From positions 1 through 6,705 of the forward strand of contig JBPCRW010000038.1 in the NCBI GenBank assembly GCA_050996405.1: DNA of 6,705 nt, written 5' to 3'. Below the pieces are notes generated by a model that searched no databases, was not told where the DNA came from, and worked only from the letters and a program-made list of their open reading frames with translations. The DNA comes from JBPCRW01 sp050996405 (lineage in GTDB: Bacteria > Acidobacteriota > Blastocatellia > Pyrinomonadales > Pyrinomonadaceae). Shown in pieces: positions 1-6,124 of the stretch. The stretch's first letter is position 1. Every line of letters begins with the position of its first letter. A program made the translations under genes and the position numbers.

Positions 1-271
1 TCTCGCGGGCGGTTTGTTTTTCTTCCTTGTCGTCTTTGGCAAAATCGCCTTCGACGTGACAGAAATTGCAGTTCACGCCCAAAGATGCCGACATTATATT
101 CATCACTTTTCCGAGTTGGTCGGCTGGCATATCGTTTAAAACTTTGATGTTTTTGAAATGCTGTCCGGCAGTTTCAATTTGTTTTGTCTGCATTTCACTT
201 TTCGGCACGAAAAAAACGCAGGCGAAAAGCGAGAAGGCGAAAATTGCAAAGATTTTAATTTTTGTTTTCAT
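1..271 (-). CDS. c-type cytochrome, reaction-centre cytochrome c subunit-like (3' part beyond window)
   Basis: Only the first 90 codons are present; the gene runs off the left edge. Residues 1-23 look like an export signal: a lysine-rich start followed by a hydrophobic stretch. The stretch ends in LFAC (Cys18), which could be a lipobox, though Phe at -2 is unusual. A heme c site CNFCH lies at residues 68-72 (Cys68, Cys71 covalent; His72 axial ligand). The surrounding text (VLNDMPADQLGKVM, SASLGVNC, then a DDKEEKQTARE stretch) matches my memory of the small cytochromes related to the photosynthetic reaction-centre cytochrome subunit that are numerous in Acidobacteriota. These are exported electron carriers; the partner is unknown. 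The start is supported by an AGGAA ribosome site 5 nt upstream, and the gap from the dehydrogenase stop is only 11 bp, so the two are probably co-transcribed. No photosynthetic role is implied. Confidence 0.82.
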   Translation of the reverse strand, partial: MKTKIKIFAIFAFSLFACVFFVPKSEMQTKQIETAGQHFKNIKVLNDMPADQLGKVMNIMSASLGVNCNFCHVEGDFAKDDKEEKQTARE

Positions 272-274
272 TGA

Positions 275-280
275 TTTCCT
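275..280 (-). promoter_or_regulatory. Shine-Dalgarno site of the cytochrome gene
   Basis: On the minus strand AGGAAA lies about 4-5 nt before the ATG at 271, inside the 11-bp gap after the TAA of the upstream gene (283-285). It fixes the cytochrome start and argues for translation from a shared transcript. Confidence 0.6.
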
Positions 281-282
281 GT

Positions 283-1740
283 TTAGCTCATCCAGTTTAC
301 ACCCGCTTCTGCGTTCCATTTGGTCGTCGTCTTTTTTAATTTCGTCCAGAATTCAATCGAGCTTTTGCCCGTGATGTCGTTTGCGCCGAAGCGCGAATCG
401 TTCCAGCCGCCGAAGGAAAACGGCTCGCGCGGAACGGGAACGCCGATATTTACGCCAATCATTCCCGCGCTGGCGTGTTCCATCACGTAACGCGCCGCGC
501 CGCCCGATTGCGTGAAAACGGAAGCCGCGTTGCCGTATGGATTCGCATTTTCAATTTTTAATGCTTCGTCTAAGGTATCGGTTCGCAAAATCGAAATCAC
601 GGGACCGAAAATTTCTTCACGCGCGACGGACATTTCCGGCGTGACGTAATCAATTACGGTCGCGCCGACGTAAAAGCCGTTTTCCTTGCCTTCGACTTTT
701 ACATTTCTGCCGTCAACCAAAATCTTCGCGCCGTCCTTTTCCGCTTCCGAGATGTAATTTTCGATGCGCTCCTTCGCCGCTTTGGAAATCACCGCGCCCA
801 AGTTTTTGCCCGCGACAATTTTTCGGGATTCTTCGCAAATTCTGTCAATAATCGGATTGACATCGCCGACCGCGAGCATCGCCGAAGCCGCCATACAACG
901 CTGTCCGGCGCAACCCGACATCGAAGCCGCGACATTCGATGCAGCCATTTGCGGATTCGCGTCCGGCAGCACGAACAGATGATTTTTCGCGCCGCCGAGA
1001 GCGACACAGCGTTTCAAATAATGCGTAGATTTTTGATAAACGAGTTTCGCAACTTTGGTCGAGCCGACAAAACTGACGGCTTCGATTTCGGGATGCGAGC
1101 AAATGCCTTCGACAATTTCCTTGCCGCCGTTGATGACATTAAAAACGCCGTCGGGAAGTCCGGCTTCCTGCAAAAGTTCCGCCATTTTTATAACCGAAAG
1201 CGGCACTAATTCCGAAGGCTTCATAATCATCGTGTTGCCCAAAACCAGCGCGTTCGGCATCGTCCAATTCGGCACCATCAACGGAAAATTAAACGGTACG
1301 ATTGACGCGCAAACTCCGACCGGAAAATGTTCCGTGCGGCATTCCACGCCCTTTGAGACTTCCAGAATTTCGCCCGAAACCAATTGCGGCATCGAGCAGG
1401 CAAACTCGGTCAGTTCAATAGATTTTTCAACTTCCGCCTTCGCTTCGTCGTAAGTTTTGCCGTTTTCTTCAGAAACTAATTTCGTCAGTTCGTCAAGATT
1501 TTTTTCCAAAAGATAACGATAGCGAAAAAATACTTGAACGCGCTCTTTTATCGGCTTGTCGCTCCACGAATCGAAGGCTTTTTTGGCAGACGCGACCGCC
1601 GCGTTTAATTCGTCTGCGGTTGACATCGGAACTTTTGAAAGTAAATTTCCGTCAAGCGGCGAAACGACGTCCAAAGATTCGTTGGCGGAAATTTCGCTAA
1701 ATTCGCCGTTGTAATAATTTTTAACTTTTTCGTATTTCAT
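283..1740 (-). CDS. mmsA: CoA-acylating methylmalonate-/malonate-semialdehyde dehydrogenase
   Basis: This 485-residue protein has normal length for the family. It oxidises methylmalonate semialdehyde to propionyl-CoA, or malonate semialdehyde to acetyl-CoA, with NAD+ and CoA. Visible motifs are PFNFP at 149-153 (Asn151, oxyanion hole), MKPSE at 173-177, FVGST at 224-228, and GQRCMA with the catalytic Cys282. EEIFGP follows at 375-380, and a family-type segment with VPVPREPFSFGGW spans about 434-446. Ordinary aldehyde dehydrogenases have a general-base Glu in an ELGG motif. Here the equivalent stretch reads ALGGAKNH (247-254) without it, as expected for the CoA-dependent branch, where thiolysis replaces hydrolysis. 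It could also serve valine or inositol breakdown, but the dihydropyrimidinase and NCS1 permease nearby favour pyrimidine catabolism. A weak AAGAAG ribosome site precedes the ATG. The gap to the PIN gene upstream is 21 bp. Confidence 0.93.
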   Translation of the reverse strand: MKYEKVKNYYNGEFSEISANESLDVVSPLDGNLLSKVPMSTADELNAAVASAKKAFDSWSDKPIKERVQVFFRYRYLLEKNLDELTKLVSEENGKTYDEAKAEVEKSIELTEFACSMPQLVSGEILEVSKGVECRTEHFPVGVCASIVPFNFPLMVPNWTMPNALVLGNTMIMKPSELVPLSVIKMAELLQEAGLPDGVFNVINGGKEIVEGICSHPEIEAVSFVGSTKVAKLVYQKSTHYLKRCVALGGAKNHLFVLPDANPQMAASNVAASMSGCAGQRCMAASAMLAVGDVNPIIDRICEESRKIVAGKNLGAVISKAAKERIENYISEAEKDGAKILVDGRNVKVEGKENGFYVGATVIDYVTPEMSVAREEIFGPVISILRTDTLDEALKIENANPYGNAASVFTQSGGAARYVMEHASAGMIGVNIGVPVPREPFSFGGWNDSRFGANDITGKSSIEFWTKLKKTTTKWNAEAGVNWMS

Positions 1741-1761
1741 AAAAATCTTCTTTGATACTTG

Positions 1762-2220
1762 TTATAAAACTTTGACCGTAACCGTCGGCGCATTTTTCGC
1801 AGTTTGGTTTATCATTCCTCTATCGAATGTCAAGAGTTCGACCGTTCGGATTTTCGCTAAATCTTCGGCAAGCGCGATGTAAAGTCCGTCAGACGAACGA
1901 CTGCAGCCGTAATTTCCCCGAATCTCCACGACTCTTTCAACCAAATCCGTTTCATCGTCGGGCGTTGAGATATTTTTCATCAAATTCAGAAACGATTCGA
2001 CGGCTTTTTCATGTTCGGTTTCGGTCAAAATTCCCGCCGCAAGTTTGCGACACAAAGCGAACAAAACTTCGCCGACAACAACATTCGGCGCGAAAAACTC
2101 CCAACCGTTTTTCGCGTAAATATCAAATGCGTTTTGGGCAATCAGATAAGCGGCGGCTTCTTTGGAAGAGATTGAAACCAAAATGCTGGCATCTATGACA
2201 ACAGCCTCAGGGTTATTCAT
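1762..2220 (-). CDS. PIN-domain ribonuclease, VapC-like toxin
   Basis: This 152-residue protein has the acidic pattern of PIN-fold nucleases: Asp10 in VVIDAS, Glu51 in VVVGEV, Asp111 in SSDGLYIALAE and Asp133 in LLTFDRG. These residues would bind Mg2+ or Mn2+ for RNA cleavage. The domain fills almost the whole protein, the usual size for a VapC toxin. The ATG overlaps the last codons of the upstream antitoxin-like gene (ATGAATAA shared by both). No separate ribosome site is visible, so translation is probably coupled to that of the antitoxin. All four acidic positions are intact, so the toxin looks functional. The RNA target cannot be read from the sequence. The next gene downstream, mmsA, begins 21 bp after the stop, so the two may share a transcript. 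Confidence 0.86.
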   Translation of the reverse strand: MNNPEAVVIDASILVSISSKEAAAYLIAQNAFDIYAKNGWEFFAPNVVVGEVLFALCRKLAAGILTETEHEKAVESFLNLMKNISTPDDETDLVERVVEIRGNYGCSRSSDGLYIALAEDLAKIRTVELLTFDRGMINQTAKNAPTVTVKVL

Positions 2221-2479
2221 CGGACTTGTTGGACTTATAGCCGAACATTTCTCCCGAACGCGCGCGGCGAATAATATCTACGCCGCTTTCGCCGCCGGTT
2301 TCACGCATATTCTTTTGTCTTTCTTTAATTTTGCGAAGTGCTTTCAGCATACCTTCGTTCGGTTTCGGTTTGTGCTTCGGTTCATCGTCAAGAACCGTAA
2401 CGCGCAGTTTTTTACCGACCAAACTTTTCGCATGTTTGGCGATTTCCTCCCAAGTGCCTTCTAAAATTTGTGTCGCCAT
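2213..2479 (-). CDS. Antitoxin-like partner of the PIN toxin
   Basis: This 88-residue protein overlaps the PIN-toxin gene by 8 bp, the arrangement expected for an antitoxin. The N-terminal part (residues 1-30: LEGTWEEIAKHA, then GKKLRVTVLDD) resembles a type of small protein often found ahead of PIN toxins in cyanobacteria and other environmental bacteria. It probably folds as a short helix plus strand. The middle and C-terminus (about 33-88) are highly charged, with many Lys, Arg and Glu, and may be disordered until the toxin binds. I see no clear ribbon-helix-helix or AbrB motif, so DNA binding and autoregulation are unproven. The start is supported by a GAGG ribosome site. The role is inferred mainly from position and the N-terminal motif. 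Confidence 0.75.
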   Translation of the reverse strand: MATQILEGTWEEIAKHAKSLVGKKLRVTVLDDEPKHKPKPNEGMLKALRKIKERQKNMRETGGESGVDIIRRARSGEMFGYKSNKSDE

Positions 2480-2483
2480 AATA

Positions 2484-2487
2484 CCTC
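2484..2487 (-). promoter_or_regulatory. Shine-Dalgarno site of the antitoxin gene
   Basis: On the minus strand GAGG is followed by TATT and then the ATG at 2479. It is among the clearest ribosome sites in the window. It supports the start and suggests the antitoxin is translated well, with the overlapping toxin translated by coupling. Confidence 0.55.
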
Positions 2488-2506
2488 GATTTTAACACAG
2501 AAATTT

Positions 2507-2824
2507 TTACTGATTCATCATTGCGAAACACTCTTTAAGATAATCCCGCATTCCAAATATACGATTTGATTTTGCACTTGCTTCTTTATACAAAATAAGT
2601 CCTTTGTCCGCAAGCCGATATTTCTTGCTTTCCTTTGAAATTAAGCCTTGTTTTGATAGCCAGCCAAAAGCCTATTGAAATTCTTTGTGAGTTGGAATCG
2701 CGCGATTGATTCCGTCAGTTACTCCGATTATTCCGCGAAGGCTTGTCGCTGATTCGGAAGAAGCCATTCCGACAGCGAGAAATATCCAAGACTTTGTCGT
2801 TTCGGGACTCATTACAAAAGGCAT
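2507..2824 (-). pseudogene. Small winged-helix-like gene broken by an in-frame amber codon
   Basis: Read from an ATG at 2824 to a TAA at 2507-2509, this frame has 106 codons and one internal stop, a TAG at 2672-2674 (codon 51). Protein-like text continues on both sides. Before the stop come MASSESATSLRGIIG and INRAIPTHKEFQ. After it come AFGWLSKQGLISKE, then KYRLADKG. The second part reads like the recognition helix and wing of a small winged helix-turn-helix protein. The TAG is one base from CAG, GAG or TGG, so a single substitution or a sequencing error would explain it. No good ribosome site precedes the ATG, which fits decay. There is no convincing restart after the stop. The frame starts 34 bp beyond the permease stop and ends 27 bp before the antitoxin start. 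I do not recognise a specific family; a DNA-binding role is inference. Confidence 0.6.
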
Positions 2825-2846
2825 AACTATTTATTTTAATCTTGGA

Positions 2847-2882
2847 TTTAATCTGTATTTATCCGTGTCCATTTGCGGTTAA
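2847..2882. repeat. Dispersed intergenic repeat-like segment overlapping the permease 3' end
   Basis: The plus-strand text TTTAATCTGTATTTATCCG, then TGTCCATTTGCGGTTAA, closely resembles a short repeat I recall from intergenic regions of many bacteria (AATCTGTGTTTATCCGTG, then TCCATCTGTGGTTAA). About two-thirds of it lies inside the permease reading frame. Read on the minus strand, it encodes the last residues, LTANGHG, and the TAA stop. The identification is from memory, without a search; copy number in this genome is unknown. Confidence 0.5.
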
Positions 2883-4373
2883 ATTTTCTCTTTCAATTTC
2901 CGGCGGAAACGCTTCCATCAAAATCCAATGAACGAAAAACGAAACGCCGAAACCGACAAACCAGGCGTAATCATACAAAAATCTGAGAGGTTCAACTAAT
3001 AAACCAATCCACGCGAAAAAGCAACCGAGAAACGTCGCCGCCGCCGCCCGCCAATTCCAGCCGTTTTCATATTGATAAACGCCTTTCACCCGATATAAAT
3101 CGCCGAGTTTCAAATTCTTTCGTCGAACCAGCCAGTAATCGGCAATTAAAACTCCGGCAATCGAACCCAAACCGCCCGAATAACCCAAAAGCCAACTGAA
3201 AATATAACCGTTCGGGTCGGCTAATAACTTCCACGGCTGCATCAAAATTCCGACAATTCCCGTAATCAAACCGCCCGTGCGGAAAGAAATAAGTTTCGGA
3301 AAAGCGTTGGCAAAATCATTCGCGGGCGAGACGACGTTTGCCGCAATGTTGACCGACAAAGTGGCGACAACAATCGTGAACATCGAAACGGCGACGACCA
3401 GCGGCTGTGAAAATTGTCCGACTAATTTCACCGGGTCCCAAAGCTCGTCCGGTTTCATTTGCGGAAAGACGACAACGGCGGCGGACGTGATTAAAATTCC
3501 CATCGCCGCGAAAATAACCATCGTCGTCGGCAGCGCGACGACCTGCCCGACGGCTTGCTCGCGCTGGCTTTTTCCGAAGCGCGTAAAGTCCGGCATATTC
3601 AGCGAAAGTGTCGCCCAAAATCCAATCATCGCCGTCAAACTCGGAATAAAAATCTTCCAGAATTCGCCGAGCGTTTTAAACTTATCGTCTTCGTGCAGCA
3701 AGAAACCAACGCCGCCCGCTTTGTATAAAATCCACGCGAGCAAAACCGCCGTCATAATCAACACAAACGGCGCAGCCCAATTTTCGACGCGCCGCAGAAG
3801 ATTCATTCCGCGATAGACGATAAAAATATTCATCGCCCAAAAAATCAAAAACGAAAGCCATTCGGTCGGCGTGTGTCCATTGATTGCGCCGCCCAAAGCC
3901 GTATTCCAATTCGGAATAACGGACGCGAAAAATATATGAATCGCCTGCCCGCCAATCCAAGCCTGAATACCGAACCAGCCGCAAGCGACAATTGCCCGCA
4001 TCAACGCCGGAAGATTCGAGCCGTAAGTGCCGTAAGCGGCGCGGGCGAAAACCGGAAACGGAATGCCGTATTTTGTTCCCGGATGCGAATTAAGCAAAAT
4101 CGGCGCAAGCACAATAATATTTCCCAAAAGAATCGTCAATAACGCCTGCCACCAATTCATTCCCGACGCAATCAAGCCCGAAGCCATCATATACGTCGGA
4201 ATGCAGTGCGCCATCGAAATCCACAGCGCGGCGTAGTTATACGTCGTCCAATTGCGTTTTTCGATTGGCACAGGCGCGAGGTCTTCGTTATAAAGCGGCG
4301 ATTGTTTGATTGACTGCAACGCTTCGGGCTGCAATTCGATTCGCCCGTCGGCGTGCCTTATTGTTTCACTCAT
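2859..4373 (-). CDS. NCS1-family nucleobase/allantoin/hydantoin:cation symporter
   Basis: This 504-residue inner-membrane protein has about 12 hydrophobic segments, between residues 45 and 488, and normal length for nucleobase:cation symporter-1 proteins. Family signatures are an N-terminal PVPIEKRNWTTYNYAALW (35-52), AHCIPTYMMASGLI (55-68), GWFGIQAWIGG (132-142), LNMPDFTRFG (258-267) and SVNIAANVVSPANDF (340-354). By comparison with the hydantoin transporter Mhp1, Trp133, Gln137, Trp253 and an Asn at 342 or 346 are likely substrate-binding residues. The IAANVVSP helix probably helps form the Na+ site. The exact substrate (uracil, thymine, allantoin, hydantoin or dihydropyrimidine) cannot be decided from sequence; the dihydropyrimidinase and mmsA nearby favour a pyrimidine or hydantoin. 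No strong ribosome site precedes the ATG. The last residues appear to come from a dispersed repeat. Confidence 0.9.
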   Translation of the reverse strand: MSETIRHADGRIELQPEALQSIKQSPLYNEDLAPVPIEKRNWTTYNYAALWISMAHCIPTYMMASGLIASGMNWWQALLTILLGNIIVLAPILLNSHPGTKYGIPFPVFARAAYGTYGSNLPALMRAIVACGWFGIQAWIGGQAIHIFFASVIPNWNTALGGAINGHTPTEWLSFLIFWAMNIFIVYRGMNLLRRVENWAAPFVLIMTAVLLAWILYKAGGVGFLLHEDDKFKTLGEFWKIFIPSLTAMIGFWATLSLNMPDFTRFGKSQREQAVGQVVALPTTMVIFAAMGILITSAAVVVFPQMKPDELWDPVKLVGQFSQPLVVAVSMFTIVVATLSVNIAANVVSPANDFANAFPKLISFRTGGLITGIVGILMQPWKLLADPNGYIFSWLLGYSGGLGSIAGVLIADYWLVRRKNLKLGDLYRVKGVYQYENGWNWRAAAATFLGCFFAWIGLLVEPLRFLYDYAWFVGFGVSFFVHWILMEAFPPEIERENLTANGHG

Positions 4374-4379
4374 AATTTT

Positions 4380-4408
4380 TATTTATCCGCGAAGATACAC
4401 GAAGGGAA
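4380..4408. repeat. Repeat-like segment just upstream of the permease
   Basis: The plus-strand text TATTTATCCGCGAAGATAC, then ACGAAGGG, resembles another common dispersed intergenic motif (CGCGAAGACACACGAAGG type). Its first ten bases, TATTTATCCG, match those at 2856-2865 in the repeat at the other end of the permease gene, in the same orientation. It lies in the presumed 5' leader of the permease mRNA. Recognition is from memory, and ten bases could match by chance. Confidence 0.35.
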
Positions 4409-4413
4409 ATCAT

Positions 4414-4441
4414 TTTATAAAATTTAGTCCTAAAAAAACAA
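4414..4441 (-). promoter_or_regulatory. Possible sigma-70-type promoter for the permease
   Basis: On the minus strand TTGTTT (4436-4441) is followed after 16 nt by TATAAA (4414-4419). A transcript would begin near 4407, giving a leader of about 30 nt before the ATG at 4373. The 249-bp gap is AT-rich and is the best place for a promoter in this stretch, but the -35 match is only partial and AT-rich DNA gives false hits. Confidence 0.35.
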
Positions 4442-4523
4442 TCGAGAAAAAACGGGTTTTCGACAAAAGAAAAAATTCTGAACGCCCGGCGAAATGTTAG
4501 AGAATTTGGATTACAAACTATTA

Positions 4524-4554
4524 GCGGAGAAAATTCTTTAAAATTATTCTCTGC
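4524..4554 (-). terminator. Hairpin after the regulator remnant, possible terminator
   Basis: GCGGAGAAAATT pairs with AATT-A-TTCTCTGC around a loop of about 6 nt, giving roughly 12 base pairs with one G-U pair and one bulged A. It lies about 70 nt past the stop of the remnant at 4623. No clean run of T follows on the minus strand, so termination is uncertain. The gap 4374-4622 otherwise holds only the promoter and repeat candidates. Confidence 0.35.
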
Positions 4555-4622
4555 TCTCCCAAAAGTGATTCAGAGCGAAAAACGGTCATTTTGCGTGCGA
4601 CGCGGGCGGCTTCGAGCGGCAT

Positions 4623-5114
4623 TTACAGCCGCGTAAAAATTCCCTCTGCCTCGTCCATCATTTTCCTGGCTTTTTGCAAATTTCCGTTTTTGTTTTCGTA
4701 ACGGGCAAAGTCACGCAAGGTTCGTCCCTTTTCGACTTCCATTTTTATTTCGTCAAAAATATGCAGACTTTTCGTAAAGCATTCCGACGCGGTAAATTCT
4801 TTAGCATTATAAACGACGCTTTTTTGCAGGCGCGCGGCAATCGTTCCCAAAACGCGCCACGCCTTGCCGACGGCTTCCGGGCTTTTTAATTCTTCCGCCG
4901 CGTTCAGCGAAATTCGGACGGCTTCGAGGGCTTCGCGCTCAAGTTCTTGAGCGAGAAAACATCTTGCCAAATCCTGATAAATTTCCCAGAACACGAAATG
5001 TCTCGAATCGCCCATTAATTCGACGGCTTTATCCCAAAATTCGCGTCCGATGATTGACGCGCGCTGCAAAATCGTTTTTTCCCAAACGGTTAATTTATCG
5101 AGCCGCGCCGACCG
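4623..5114 (-). pseudogene. Truncated remnant of an AAA-ATPase/TPR regulator (adenylate-cyclase-associated type)
   Basis: The open frame runs from just after a TAG at 5115-5117 to the TAA at 4623. The only usable start is a TTG at 5069, giving 148 residues, yet protein-like text continues upstream of it (RLDKLTVWEKTILQRASIIGREFWDKAV). That stretch resembles the end of the ATPase module of large proteins that join a cyclase or other sensor domain to an AAA ATPase and a long TPR array. It passes directly into the last TPR-like helices (residues about 22-148: YQDLARCFLAQELEREALEA, then RTLRDFARYENKNGNLQKAR). The hundreds of residues normally between them seem to be missing, as does everything before the ATPase end. 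The first 25 bp overlap the methyltransferase 3' end in another frame. A small functional TPR protein is possible, but a deletion derivative is the better reading. Confidence 0.6.
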
Positions 5115-6022
5115 CTAATCAAACAATAGCTGAACTTTGTCCTGTTCAAACCAAGTGCCAAAGTTAGTAAAGAGGCTTTCAGATTGTCGACGCTGTGACG
5201 GTTTAAAGGCTCGCTCGAAAATAATTTTTTGAAGATAAAACCGGCAACAGCAAATGGCGCGTGACAGAGCGACGGCGCGACACGCCAAGAAATATCTTCA
5301 ACGATAATGTCTCGAAAGCCCTGTCTTTCGAGTGCCGCGACAAAATAATCGAGCGCGGGCATTTCAGACAATGCCCAACTTTCGCAAACCGTCGTATAAC
5401 ATTTTTCGACGAGAAAATTAAATTTTTTCTCCGGCTCTTTGATAAAACAATCGGCGACGACAAAACGCCCGTCCGTTTTCAAAACGCGAGCCATTTCGCG
5501 GACAAGATTTTCTTTGCCCGCGCCTTCGGCGTAACACGCGCTTTCGACCGCCCACACGCCGTCCGCCGCACCGTCCGCAAACGGCAAATTTATATAATCG
5601 CCTCTGAAAATTTCGATACGCTTTTGCAGATTTTCCGAAGCGTTTAACTTCACCGCCGTTTCGACCTGCGAAGGCGCAATCGTGACGCCTTTAATAATCG
5701 AGCCGGAATAATTTTTAGCGACGCATCTAGCAATCGCTCCCGCGCCGCAGCCCAAATCAACAAGAAATGCCGTATCTTTGAAATCAATTCGCAATCGCGC
5801 CGCAATCTCAAGATTCAATTGTTCGAGCATTTTTTCACGGTCAAAAGGATTTAAGCCACGCCGATAAAAGCCCAAGTGCATATTAAAGCCCTTGCTCCAA
5901 TGCTCGTAATCCGCGCTCGCTTCTTCGTAAAATTCAATCACCCGTTCGGCTAATGATATTTGCGCCTGATTGTCAAACCTTTGTTCATTCGGACACGCCA
6001 AAGCGGTTAGATTATCGTTCAT
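5090..6022 (-). CDS. Class I SAM-dependent methyltransferase, substrate unknown
   Basis: This 310-residue cytosolic-type protein has no signal peptide. The SAM-binding motif I is VDLGCGAGAIARC (88-100). It is followed by the second strand, GVTIAPSQVETA (112-123), the acidic loop GDYINLPFADGAADGVWAVE (141-160), and a post-motif with MARVLKTDGRFVVAD (177-191). The pattern resembles small-molecule C- or O-methyltransferases of the sterol, tocopherol and cyclopropane-synthase-like group. The N-terminal part (28-60: FYEEASADYEHW, then NMHLGFYRRG) is typical of that group. The natural C-terminus is probably near KFSYCLISGRR (296-306); the last four residues (GSIN) run into the regulator remnant. 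No clear ribosome site precedes the ATG at 6022, although the gap before it is about 100 bp. I see no link to pyrimidine breakdown. Confidence 0.85.
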   Translation of the reverse strand: MNDNLTALACPNEQRFDNQAQISLAERVIEFYEEASADYEHWSKGFNMHLGFYRRGLNPFDREKMLEQLNLEIAARLRIDFKDTAFLVDLGCGAGAIARCVAKNYSGSIIKGVTIAPSQVETAVKLNASENLQKRIEIFRGDYINLPFADGAADGVWAVESACYAEGAGKENLVREMARVLKTDGRFVVADCFIKEPEKKFNFLVEKCYTTVCESWALSEMPALDYFVAALERQGFRDIIVEDISWRVAPSLCHAPFAVAGFIFKKLFSSEPLNRHSVDNLKASLLTLALGLNRTKFSYCLISGRRGSIN

Positions 6023-6074
6023 AACATTTATTTACACTTTGCCAATTCGAGTAGATTTAAGATTTGATAATAAC

Positions 6075-6098
6075 TCAAGCGGACGCTTACTCGCTTGA
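6075..6098. terminator. Hairpin between dihydropyrimidinase and methyltransferase genes
   Basis: TCAAGCG (6075-6081) pairs perfectly with CGCTTGA (6092-6098) around a 10-nt loop. On the minus strand it begins 27 nt after the dihydropyrimidinase stop and is followed by a moderately T-rich stretch (GTTATTATC), so it may end that transcript. On the plus strand a better T-run follows (TTGTTTTTCG), but no plus-strand gene leads into it. It could also be a small palindromic repeat. Confidence 0.4.
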
Positions 6099-6124
6099 TT
6101 GTTTTTCGTCCGTCATATTCGACA

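Noticed and set aside
66..374. Plus-strand open frame of 102 codons at the left edge
   Set aside because: Antisense to the cytochrome and the mmsA 3' end; its hydrophobic text is the complement of charged codons, and the CxxCH cytochrome frame is better supported.
1055..1453. Long plus-strand open frame of 132 codons opposite mmsA
   Set aside because: It is a shadow of the strongly supported mmsA frame, with no protein-family resemblance; several similar antisense frames lie opposite mmsA, the permease and the methyltransferase.
2507..2824. Stop-codon readthrough or recoding at the TAG in the small regulator-like gene
   Set aside because: No downstream structure suggesting recoding is evident, and other genes in the window use ordinary stops; mutation or base error is simpler.
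3277..3816. Plus-strand open frame of 179 codons opposite the permease
   Set aside because: Composition (rich in Thr, Ala, Ser, Lys) reflects the complement of a membrane-protein gene; no domain is recognisable and the permease is clear on the other strand.
4521..4622. A 33-codon minus-strand frame whose ATG directly follows the TAA of the regulator remnant
   Set aside because: Very short, no ribosome site, no recognisable motif, and its end overlaps the hairpin at 4524-4554. The adjoining TAA-ATG is probably chance.
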